Source of the DNA: Nitriliruptoraceae bacterium
Lineage (GTDB): Bacteria > Actinomycetota > Nitriliruptoria > Nitriliruptorales > Nitriliruptoraceae
NCBI GenBank assembly: GCA_007125475.1
Contig: SLDB01000008.1
Span: forward strand, 1 to 13,179
Reading direction: 5' to 3'
Length of the DNA stretch: 13,179 nt
The notes beneath the pieces are model-generated. The model searched no databases, was not told where the DNA came from, and was given only the letters and a program-made list of their open reading frames with translations. Below, piece by piece: positions 7,602 through 13,179 of the stretch; position 1 is the first letter of the stretch; every line of letters begins with the position of its first letter. Both the position numbers and the translations under genes were made by a program.

Positions 7602-8938
7602 GCCCGGCCGTCGACCCGCCCGGGGTGCGCATCACGGCGGTCCCGACCCCGCACCGGGTACGCCCCGGCGACGACCTCGCCGAGGTGTTCTCCGCCGCGC
7701 TCGAGGCGAACGGGGTGGTCCTCGCGGACGGCGACGTCGTCTGCGTCGCCTCGAAGGTCGTCAGCCTCGCCGAAGGTGCCGTCGCCGCACGCCTCCCCGG
7801 TGAGGACGACGCGACGGCCCGGCGCCGCATCGCCCGGCAGCACGCCGCCGGGGTCGTCGCCGAAGCCCCCCAGGTGCTGGTCACCCGGACCCGTCACGGC
7901 TTCGTCGCCGCGAACGGGGGGGTCGATGCCTCGAACGTCACCGACGCCGACACCTTCCTCCTCCTCCCCGACGACCCGGACGGGTCCGCGGACCGGCTGC
8001 GCACCGCGATCGCCGAGCGTCACGGTGTCACCGTCGGCGTCGTCGTCACCGACACCTTCGGACGCCCGTGGCGCCTGGGACAGACCGACGTCGCCCTCGG
8101 CGTCAGCGGCGTCACCGCCATCCGGGACGAACGCGGCGGTCACGACCTCGACGGCCGCCGGTTGGAGGTCACCGAGGTCGCCGTCGCCGACGAGGTCGCC
8201 GCCGCCGCCGACCTGGTCCGTGACAAGGGCAGCGGCACCCCCTTCGTCGTCGTCCGCGGCGTGCCCGGTGGACGCCACGGCACCGGGGCCGACCTCGTGC
8301 GTCCGCCCACCGCGGACCTCTTCGCCGCCGGCGGCCCGACCGCCGCACTGCGCAGCGTGCAGGCCCGACGGACCGTCCGACGCTTCGCCGTGGACCGCCC
8401 GGTGCCCACGGCGGCGCTCACCGACGCCGTCGCGGCGGCGGTGACGGCACCGGCCCCGCACGGCACCCGCCCGTGGCGTTTCGCCCGCCTCACCGAGCCA
8501 CGACGCAGCCGGGTCCTGGACGCGATGGCGGCACGCTGGCGGGGGGATCTGAACGCCGACGGGGTGGCCGAGGACGTGATCACCCGGCGGTTGGCGCGCT
8601 CCGACGCCGTCCTACGTCCGGCACCCGAGTTGCTGTTCGCGTTCGTCGTCCTCGAGGACGCCCACGACTACCCGGACCAGCGCCGCAGCACCGCCGAACG
8701 TGATCTCTTCGTCCTCTCCGGGGGTGCGGCGCTGCAGTCACTGCAGGTCGTCCTGGCCGCCCACGGGGTCGGTACCGCCTGGATCAGCTCCACCGCGTTC
8801 TGCCCGGAGGTGGTGCGCGCCGAGTTGGAGCTCCCGGCGACGTGGGCCCCGATCGGTGCGGTCGCCGCCGGGTTCCCCGAGGATCCCCCACCCCCCCGCG
8901 AGCCGGCCGATCCCACCGGGTTCCTGCGCACCTACTGA
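7598..8938 (+). CDS. fbiB: FbiB, F420-0:gamma-glutamyl ligase fused to an FMN-dependent reductase domain
   Basis: 446 residues, matching the two-domain actinobacterial FbiB (about 448 in mycobacteria). The N-terminal CofE domain (about 10-245) adds gamma-linked glutamates to F420-0 in a GTP-dependent reaction. It shows NGGVDASNV (106-114) with D110 and TDTFGRPWRLGQTDVALG (151-168) with D152, in the positions of the family's metal ligands. The C-terminal nitroreductase-fold domain (about 248-446) reduces dehydro-F420-0 using FMNH2. It begins at RSVQARRTVRRF (252-263), has APAPHGTRPWRF (284-295) and ends after HGVGTAWIS (389-397). The start is GTG 7598, overlapping the fbiA stop by 4 nt, with a GGGG-rich ribosome site inside fbiA. 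A Pro-rich stretch (429-439) lies near the C-terminus. No convincing terminator follows in the 115 bp before the next gene. Confidence 0.96.
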   Translation: MSPAVDPPGVRITAVPTPHRVRPGDDLAEVFSAALEANGVVLADGDVVCVASKVVSLAEGAVAARLPGEDDATARRRIARQHAAGVVAEAPQVLVTRTRHGFVAANGGVDASNVTDADTFLLLPDDPDGSADRLRTAIAERHGVTVGVVVTDTFGRPWRLGQTDVALGVSGVTAIRDERGGHDLDGRRLEVTEVAVADEVAAAADLVRDKGSGTPFVVVRGVPGGRHGTGADLVRPPTADLFAAGGPTAALRSVQARRTVRRFAVDRPVPTAALTDAVAAAVTAPAPHGTRPWRFARLTEPRRSRVLDAMAARWRGDLNADGVAEDVITRRLARSDAVLRPAPELLFAFVVLEDAHDYPDQRRSTAERDLFVLSGGAALQSLQVVLAAHGVGTAWISSTAFCPEVVRAELELPATWAPIGAVAAGFPEDPPPPREPADPTGFLRTY

Positions 8939-9010
8939 ACCCCGGCGAGACGCCGACGGTGCCGAGCGGATCCGCGCGCAACGCCGTCCGGGACCCCGGG
9001 GACGACGGGA

Positions 9011-9016
9011 TACCCT
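9011..9016 (+). promoter_or_regulatory. Possible -10 box for the DUF3105 gene
   Basis: TACCCT, preceded by GGGA, fits the TAnnnT pattern and would give a leader of about 30 nt before the GTG start at 9054. There is no recognisable -35 at 16-18 bp upstream, so this is only a candidate. The alternative is read-through from fbiA-fbiB. The 8939-9053 gap shows only short weak dyads, such as CGGCG-AGA-CGCCG at 8943-8955. Confidence 0.25.
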
Positions 9017-9053
9017 CGCCGGGGCCCGACCGACGAACTGCCGAGGTGCTGCT

Positions 9054-9908
9054 GTGGCCGAACGCGAACGGCTTACGAACAAGGAACGGCGCGAGCAGGC
9101 CCGCGCCGAGCGCAAGCGGCGGGAAGCCGAGGCCCAGCAGGCGCGCAAGCGCGGCGCGTGGCGGAACGGGCTGATCACCTTCGTGATCGTCGCGGTCGTC
9201 GCCGCCGTCGTGCTCCAGGCGTTCACCGGACGGCCCGACACGATCGACGACACCATCCTGGTCTCGGCCACCGCAGTCGAGGACGCCCGGGACGCCGCCG
9301 GGTGCGACTACCTCGCCCTCGAGGCTCCCCTCGAGGACCGCACCCACGTCGACAACCCGAACCAGATCAACCCGGACGTCGAGTACACCGACACGCGCCC
9401 GACCCATTCGGGGCCCCACACCGGCAGCGTCCACCCGGTGACCTCGGCGGCGAGCAGCCAGATCGACGAGGTGTCGACGACGCACAACCTCGAGCACGGC
9501 TCGATCATCGTGTGGTGGGACCCGGACCAGGCCGACTCCTCGGACGTCTCGGCGCTCGGTGACTGGGCCGAGGAGCTCAACGCCAACGGGTTCCGGCGCA
9601 GCGACGCCGGGGTCGGGATCATGTCCTCGCCGTACGAGGACCCCGGGATCGCCTCGGGGAAGTCGTACGCCTTCCGTGCCTGGGGCGCGGCGATGGACTG
9701 CGACACCTGGGACGAGGAGGTCGCCTACGCCTTCGTCCTCGACCACTTCGGCACCAACGGCATCGCCCCCGAGCAGACGCTGGCCGGGTTCCCCACCGAG
9801 GTCCTGCAGTACGACGACGGGGACGCCGATGACGGCGACGCCGATGACGGCGACGGGGACACGGACGGCGCCGACGCCGACGAACCGGATCAGGGCGACG
9901 ACGCCTGA
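9054..9908 (+). CDS. Membrane-anchored DUF3105 protein with acidic C-terminal tail
   Basis: 284 residues. The start is GTG 9054, chosen because GAGG lies 7 nt upstream and the reading frame before it is only the out-of-frame shadow of fbiB. Residues 2-38 are highly charged (Arg/Glu/Gln-rich, probably a helical coil) and cytoplasmic. One transmembrane helix spans about 39-57, and the rest should be outside the cell. The DUF3105 core has SGPH (119-122) and HNLEHG (144-149), whose histidines and glutamate look like a metal or catalytic site. C84 and C216 could form a disulfide. Residues 254-284 are an Asp/Glu/Gly tail containing a duplicated DADDG unit. The biochemical function of DUF3105 is unknown to me. 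The gene is 115 bp after fbiB on the same strand and converges with a glycosyltransferase gene, overlapping it by 19 bp. A role at the cell surface is likely, but a link to F420 is not shown. Confidence 0.9.
   Translation: MAERERLTNKERREQARAERKRREAEAQQARKRGAWRNGLITFVIVAVVAAVVLQAFTGRPDTIDDTILVSATAVEDARDAAGCDYLALEAPLEDRTHVDNPNQINPDVEYTDTRPTHSGPHTGSVHPVTSAASSQIDEVSTTHNLEHGSIIVWWDPDQADSSDVSALGDWAEELNANGFRRSDAGVGIMSSPYEDPGIASGKSYAFRAWGAAMDCDTWDEEVAYAFVLDHFGTNGIAPEQTLAGFPTEVLQYDDGDADDGDADDGDGDTDGADADEPDQGDDA
9825..9854 (+). repeat. 15-bp perfect tandem duplication in the acidic tail
   Basis: GCCGATGACGGCGAC occurs twice in direct succession (9825-9839 and 9840-9854), encoding repeated Asp-rich units in the C-terminal tail of the DUF3105 protein. 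Further degenerate GAC/GCC units follow. The length is a multiple of three, so copy-number change would keep the frame. It is most likely produced by replication slippage in low-complexity sequence. Confidence 0.8.
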
Positions 9909-10912
9909 CGTCGGCGCCACCAGCCGCGTACCCAGGCCCGCCAGGGCGTCGGCCTCGCCCACTCCTCGATGACCTCGGTGGCGGTGCGCTGCTGGCGGTC
10001 ACGGAGCCAACCCCGCCGGCGGACCGCGCCGACCAGCAGCGGCAGGCGCCGCACCCCGGCGACCAACCCGCCCGGCGAGGTCGCCGCGAGCTCGAGGGTC
10101 TTGAGCACGCCCACGCCCAGGTACGCCGGGGTGTGCCGTGGGGCGATCCGGTCACAGGTCACCGTCACCAGCAGGTGGTTCGACCAGTTCAGGGCCTCCA
10201 CCCACGGGGTTCGGCGTGGACCCGAGCCACCCCGTTCGTGCACCGCCGTCGCGGCCGGTTCGTACCACGCGCACCACCCGCGCCGCCGGGACCGCCAGTC
10301 GAGCTCGACGTCGTCGAAGTACGCGACGAGGTCCTCGGTGAGCACCTCGCCGTTCGGCCAGGTGACGTCGTCGAGCATCGCCCGCCGGTGCAGCACGCAC
10401 GCCCCCGAGGCGCCGAACACCTCACCGGCCGGGGTGAGGTCGGCGTCGGGTCTCCCTCCTTCCCCACGGTTGCGCACGATCCGTGACGTCGTCAGCTCGT
10501 GGCCGGTGGTGTCGACCACCGCCGGTCGGCGCCCGTCGGCGGGCCGCAGCAGCCGCGGCTGCACGCTGCCACGGAGCGGGTCGGCGGCCAGGGCGGCGAC
10601 GCAGTGCGCCACCAGGTCCCGATCGGCGACGACGTCCGGGTTCACCAACAGGACGGCCTCGACGTCGTCGGCGAGCTCCGCGAGCGCGTCGTTCACCCCC
10701 CCGCAGAACCCTCGGTTGGTGTCGCGGGCCAACAGCCGGACCGGCGTCGCCCGGCCGCCGGCGGCGGCCACGACCTCTCGACTGGCGTCCACCGAGGCGT
10801 TGTCGACGACCACGACCTCGAACGCCGGGTACGTCTGTCCGGTGAGTGCGGCGAGGCACGCCGGCAGCTGTCCGGCGCTGTTCCACGACACGACGACGGC
10901 GGCGACCCGCAC
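9890..10912 (-). CDS. Family 2 glycosyltransferase of the polysaccharide export operon
   Basis: 340 residues, of the WbbL/rhamnosyltransferase-like GT2 type. The start is GTG 10912, two bases after the stop of the upstream ABC ATPase gene. It gives MRVAAVVVSWNSA, the expected first strand of the GT-A fold. Longer in-frame versions run into the ATPase gene and have no family sequence. Motifs are VDNAS (35-39), NRGFCGGVN (66-74), LLVNPDVV (88-95) as the sugar/metal site, FGASGACVLHRRA (166-178), and EDLVAYFDDVELDWR (193-207) with the catalytic acidic residues. No true transmembrane helix is seen; the hydrophobic and basic C-terminal third (about 255-320) may attach to the membrane surface. It probably adds a sugar to a lipid-linked glycan on the cytoplasmic side, which the neighbouring transporter then exports. 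Donor and acceptor are unknown. Its 3' end overlaps the convergent DUF3105 gene by 19 bp. Confidence 0.93.
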   Translation of the reverse strand: MRVAAVVVSWNSAGQLPACLAALTGQTYPAFEVVVVDNASVDASREVVAAAGGRATPVRLLARDTNRGFCGGVNDALAELADDVEAVLLVNPDVVADRDLVAHCVAALAADPLRGSVQPRLLRPADGRRPAVVDTTGHELTTSRIVRNRGEGGRPDADLTPAGEVFGASGACVLHRRAMLDDVTWPNGEVLTEDLVAYFDDVELDWRSRRRGWCAWYEPAATAVHERGGSGPRRTPWVEALNWSNHLLVTVTCDRIAPRHTPAYLGVGVLKTLELAATSPGGLVAGVRRLPLLVGAVRRRGWLRDRQQRTATEVIEEWARPTPWRAWVRGWWRRRQASSP

Positions 10913-10914
10913 CC

Positions 10915-12225
10915 CTACCCGCGCTCCCGTCGGCGTTCGAGTCGCACCACCGGGATCGAACCCGACGTCGTCGCGTCCAGCAGCTGCCGTGCCGGCCCCT
11001 CGGTGACGACCGTGGTCGCCGCCAGGTCCACCACGCCGGCCCCGCCCGGGGCCGGGGCGACGGCGAACCGTGCGGCGTCCGGTCTCACCGCCCAGGCCTC
11101 GCGTCCGGAGACGTCCGTCACCGAGACCGACACCCCGTACCGGCCCGCCAGGAGGTGAGCGACGAACCGCACCTCCACCACGGCCTCCTCTCCGGCAGCC
11201 AACGGACCGACACCGAGGCCGTGCCAGGCGGTGTGCACCTCGTAGAGGTGACCGCCGTCCCCGCGGTACACCATCGCCCCGATGCTGCACACCTCGACGT
11301 CGTACCGGGCCCGCAGGCGGACCCGAAGTCGCAGCGCCGACGACGGGGGGACGTCACCGGCGACCTCGCCGTCCGCGGCGACGAGCTCGGTGGACAGGAT
11401 CTCCACCCGCCGGTCCGTCCCGGGGGCGGTGACGGGTGGCGCCACGGACTCGGCCACGCGTCGCCGGTACTGCTCGACGCCCTCGGCGACCGGTCCGTCG
11501 AACACGAGCCTGCCGCCGTCGAGGACGAGGACGCGGTCGCACATCTGCCGCACCGCGTCGAGGTCGTGGCTGACCAGGATGAACGTCTTGCCGGCGTCGC
11601 GGAACTCCTGCATCCGCCGCAGGGAGCGCTGCTGGAACTCGGCGTCACCGACGGCGAGGACCTCGTCGACCAACAGCACGTCCGGGTCGACGGTGACCGC
11701 GATCGCGAAGCCCAGCCGCACGTACAACCCGGAGGAGTACGTGCGCACCGCGGTGTCCAGCAGGTGGCGGATCCCCGCGAACTCGACGATCTCGTCGAAG
11801 CGTGCGTCGATCTCGGCCCGGGTCAGCCCGAGGATCGCCCCGTTGAGGTAGATGTTCTCCCGGCCGGTGAGGTCACCGTGGAACCCGGCACCGAGCTCGA
11901 GGAGTGAGGCGACACGCCCGTTCACCTCGACGCGTCCGGTGTCCGGCGGCAGGATCCTGGCCAGCAGCTTGAGCAGCGTGGACTTCCCCGAACCGTTCTC
12001 CCCGATCACGGCGACCGACTCCCCGTGCCCGACGGAGAACGACACGTCCCGGAGCGCGTCGAGCTCGGTGAAAGTGGAACGTCGCCACCGAACCAGTCGG
12101 TCGCGCAGGCCGTGGGGACGCTCCCGGTACAGGCGGAAGCACTCGGAGACCCCCTCGACGACGATCGCCGGCCGCTGGGGGTCGAGACCGCCACCGACTC
12201 GACGCCGGGCGGGACGCTCACGCAA
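10915..12225 (-). CDS. wzt: Wzt-type ABC transporter ATPase with C-terminal glycan-recognition domain
   Basis: 436 residues. The nucleotide-binding domain (about 20-255) has Walker A GENGSGKST (75-83), the polysaccharide-exporter segment LLELGAGFHGDLTGRENIYLNG in the Q-loop region (108-129), signature YSSGL (163-167), Walker B VLLVDE (183-188) and the switch histidine H220. Residues about 270-430 form a separate domain like the C-terminal domain of O-antigen Wzt proteins, a beta-sandwich that recognises the modified end of the finished chain. Short homologues such as the mycobacterial galactan exporter ATPase lack it. It powers export of a lipid-linked polysaccharide with the Wzm partner encoded just upstream. 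The start is TTG 12225, supported by an excellent ribosome site AAGGAGG 8 nt upstream; nearby GTG codons hit stops at once. A glycosyltransferase gene follows after 2 bases. Confidence 0.95.
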   Translation of the reverse strand: MRERPARRRVGGGLDPQRPAIVVEGVSECFRLYRERPHGLRDRLVRWRRSTFTELDALRDVSFSVGHGESVAVIGENGSGKSTLLKLLARILPPDTGRVEVNGRVASLLELGAGFHGDLTGRENIYLNGAILGLTRAEIDARFDEIVEFAGIRHLLDTAVRTYSSGLYVRLGFAIAVTVDPDVLLVDEVLAVGDAEFQQRSLRRMQEFRDAGKTFILVSHDLDAVRQMCDRVLVLDGGRLVFDGPVAEGVEQYRRRVAESVAPPVTAPGTDRRVEILSTELVAADGEVAGDVPPSSALRLRVRLRARYDVEVCSIGAMVYRGDGGHLYEVHTAWHGLGVGPLAAGEEAVVEVRFVAHLLAGRYGVSVSVTDVSGREAWAVRPDAARFAVAPAPGGAGVVDLAATTVVTEGPARQLLDATTSGSIPVVRLERRRERG

Positions 12226-12228
12226 GGC

Positions 12229-13131
12229 TCACACCTCCTTGGCGAAGGTACGTGCCCGACGCTGGAACACCACGCCGCCGATCACCAGCATCCCCACCGC
12301 CCACGCCCCCGCCGCCGCGAGCGTGGTGACCCCGGCCCATGCCGGGGCATGGGTGACCAACCCGTCGGGGCCCTGGGTCACCGGCCCGTACATCCCGGCG
12401 CGGAACGCCTCGACGAACCACGTCGCCGGGTTGAGCTGCACCACCGTCTGCACCAGACGCTGCAGCCACACCGCGTGACCGTCGAGGGCGAACCCCACCA
12501 GGGCCAGCGGGTAGATCACCGGGGTGGCGTAGAACCACACCTGGAAGATCACCACGAACAGCTCCTGCAGGTCGCGGAACACCACGTTCACCCCCGCGAA
12601 GAGCATCGCGAGTCCGGCGGTGAACACCGTCAGCAGCACGATCGCGACCAGCGTCGCCGGCAGGTGCGTGAGCACACCGATCCCGCGGGTCGCGACGAGG
12701 TAGGGGCTGACGACCGCGAGGGCCAGCAACAGGTGCACCAACTGCGCCAGCACGTGGGCGAGCGGCAGGACCTCCCGGGGGAAGTACACCTTCTTGACGA
12801 GCTCGCCGTTCCCGACGATGGAGTGCAGTGCCCCCTGGCAGGAGTTCTGGACGAACTGCCACAGCAGGTACCCCGAGACGAAGAACGCCGGGTAGGCGAC
12901 GACGTCGATCGGTGCCAGCAGGGTGAACACGAGGCTGAACACCAGGGTCATCAGCACCGGGGTGAGCATCGACCACAGGAACCCGAGTGCCGAGTTGCGG
13001 TAGCGGACCTTGAGCTCCTTCCGGACCAGTTCGACGAGGAGCTGGCGGGCACCGACGAGTTCGGCGAACCGCCCGGTGCCGGTGCGCGCCGTACGCTCGC
13101 CACCTCCACGACCCGGCACCTCGGTGGCCAC
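12229..13131 (-). CDS. wzm: Wzm-type ABC-2 permease for polysaccharide export
   Basis: 300 residues with about six transmembrane helices (roughly 50-72, 80-95, 125-148, 158-182, 190-212 and 268-290). The amphipathic N-terminal interface segment RKELKVRYRNSALGFLWS (37-54) is typical of ABC-2 O-antigen permeases. So are ELVKKVYFPREVLP (110-123), the cytoplasmic loop RDLQ (186-189), FYATPVIYP (200-208) and the conserved NP (234-235). It forms the membrane channel that pairs with the downstream Wzt ATPase to export a lipid-linked glycan. The start is GTG 13131 with AGAGG 6 nt upstream. The last codons, AAG GAG GTG, double as the ribosome site of wzt, and the two genes are 3 bp apart. The operon promoter is not in the window. 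The N-terminal 20 residues are Gly/Arg-rich and variable. Confidence 0.95.
   Translation of the reverse strand: MATEVPGRGGGERTARTGTGRFAELVGARQLLVELVRKELKVRYRNSALGFLWSMLTPVLMTLVFSLVFTLLAPIDVVAYPAFFVSGYLLWQFVQNSCQGALHSIVGNGELVKKVYFPREVLPLAHVLAQLVHLLLALAVVSPYLVATRGIGVLTHLPATLVAIVLLTVFTAGLAMLFAGVNVVFRDLQELFVVIFQVWFYATPVIYPLALVGFALDGHAVWLQRLVQTVVQLNPATWFVEAFRAGMYGPVTQGPDGLVTHAPAWAGVTTLAAAGAWAVGMLVIGGVVFQRRARTFAKEV
12234..12240 (-). promoter_or_regulatory. Strong ribosome site that fixes the wzt TTG start
   Basis: AAGGAGG lies within the last three sense codons of wzm and 8 nt before TTG 12225. The nearest alternative GTG codons run into stops within a few codons, so the TTG is the only workable start here. 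Confidence 0.85.
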
Positions 13132-13132
13132 G

Positions 13133-13179
13133 TCACACCTCTCGAATCCCTGGTCCTGCGGGGCGGCGCACCACCGGGA
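13133..13179 (-). CDS. Possible C-terminal fragment of an upstream operon gene (partial)
   Basis: One minus-strand frame reads about 14 residues to the right edge (ending GPGIREV) and stops with TGA at 13135-13133, one base before the wzm GTG. The final bases GAGGTGTGA are identical to those ending wzm, where a ribosome site and a stop codon also coincide. This tight spacing is what an operon partner would show. The fragment is too short to identify, and the other frames are also open, so it is only a candidate. Confidence 0.3.
   Translation of the reverse strand, partial: PVVRRPAGPGIREV

Noticed and set aside
7412..8461. Minus-strand open frame of 349 codons opposite fbiA/fbiB
   Set aside because: It is a shadow of two well-identified enzymes, and its Asp/Gly/Val-rich translation has no domain.
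8700..9053. An N-terminal extension of the DUF3105 protein into fbiB
   Set aside because: Most of this part overlaps fbiB out of frame and is Pro/Arg/Ser-rich. GTG 9054 has a ribosome site and begins a natural charged N-terminus before the membrane helix.
8939..9053. A terminator after fbiB
   Set aside because: Only short 4-5 bp stems (for example 8943-8955) are present with no T-run; not strong enough to call.
9825..9854. Direct repeats as a possible CRISPR or regulatory repeat array
   Set aside because: There are only two adjacent copies without spacers, in frame within a coding tail, so this is protein low-complexity sequence.
10913..11290. A 126-residue N-terminal extension of the glycosyltransferase at 9890-10912
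   Set aside because: The extension lies wholly within the Wzt gene in another frame and is an Arg/Gly-rich shadow. The GT-A fold starts right at GTG 10912.

Overview
The window is very GC-rich. It carries a WhiB-family regulator, an actinobacterial-type FbiC fusion (CofG+CofH) and an actinobacterial-type FbiB fusion (CofE+nitroreductase fold). These mark the source as a member of the Actinomycetota. The strongly acidic proteins, such as the Asp-rich tail of the DUF3105 protein, would suit a deep-branching or salt-tolerant lineage (for example Nitriliruptoria or Acidimicrobiia), but that placement is inference. All bases are accounted for by seven complete genes, one partial gene at the left edge and a possible gene fragment at the right edge. 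No intergenic stretch exceeds 300 bases. No tRNA, rRNA, CRISPR array or insertion sequence was seen.

Left block (1-3751, minus strand). A whiB gene is followed by a perfect GC-rich hairpin. Then come a 1037-residue family 2 glycosyltransferase fused to a polytopic membrane region and, overlapping its stop by 4 nt (ATGA), the start of a small exported or membrane-anchored protein that runs off the window. whiB has a recognisable promoter (TTGACC-N17-CAGGAT). A perfect 12-bp inverted repeat lies just upstream of it, in the fbiC-whiB gap.

Central block (3973-8938). This is a coenzyme F420 biosynthesis locus. fbiC (FO synthase, minus) is divergent from fbiA (CofD) and fbiB (CofE + reductase), which overlap GTGA and run on the plus strand. 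Together the three would make FO, attach the phosphoenolpyruvyl moiety from an activated donor, reduce it and add the glutamate tail. The enzyme that makes the activated donor (CofC/FbiD) is not in the window. The whiB/fbiA/fbiB neighbourhood matches the whiB2-fbiA-fbiB order known from mycobacteria, here with fbiC lying between them.

Right block (9054-13179). A membrane-anchored DUF3105 protein (plus) converges with, and overlaps by 19 bp, a three-gene minus-strand operon. Its order is wzm-type ABC-2 permease, then wzt-type ATPase with an extra C-terminal domain, then a family 2 glycosyltransferase. This is an ABC-dependent cell-surface polysaccharide export module. A stop codon one base before wzm suggests that another gene of the same operon lies beyond the right edge.

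Overall the window combines cell-envelope glycan synthesis and export, a developmental/redox-type regulator and a cofactor pathway. I do not see a clearly new system. The best leads are the dyad next to the whiB promoter, the tail-domain Wzt exporter, the membrane-fused glycosyltransferase unit and the unexplained DUF3105 gene.
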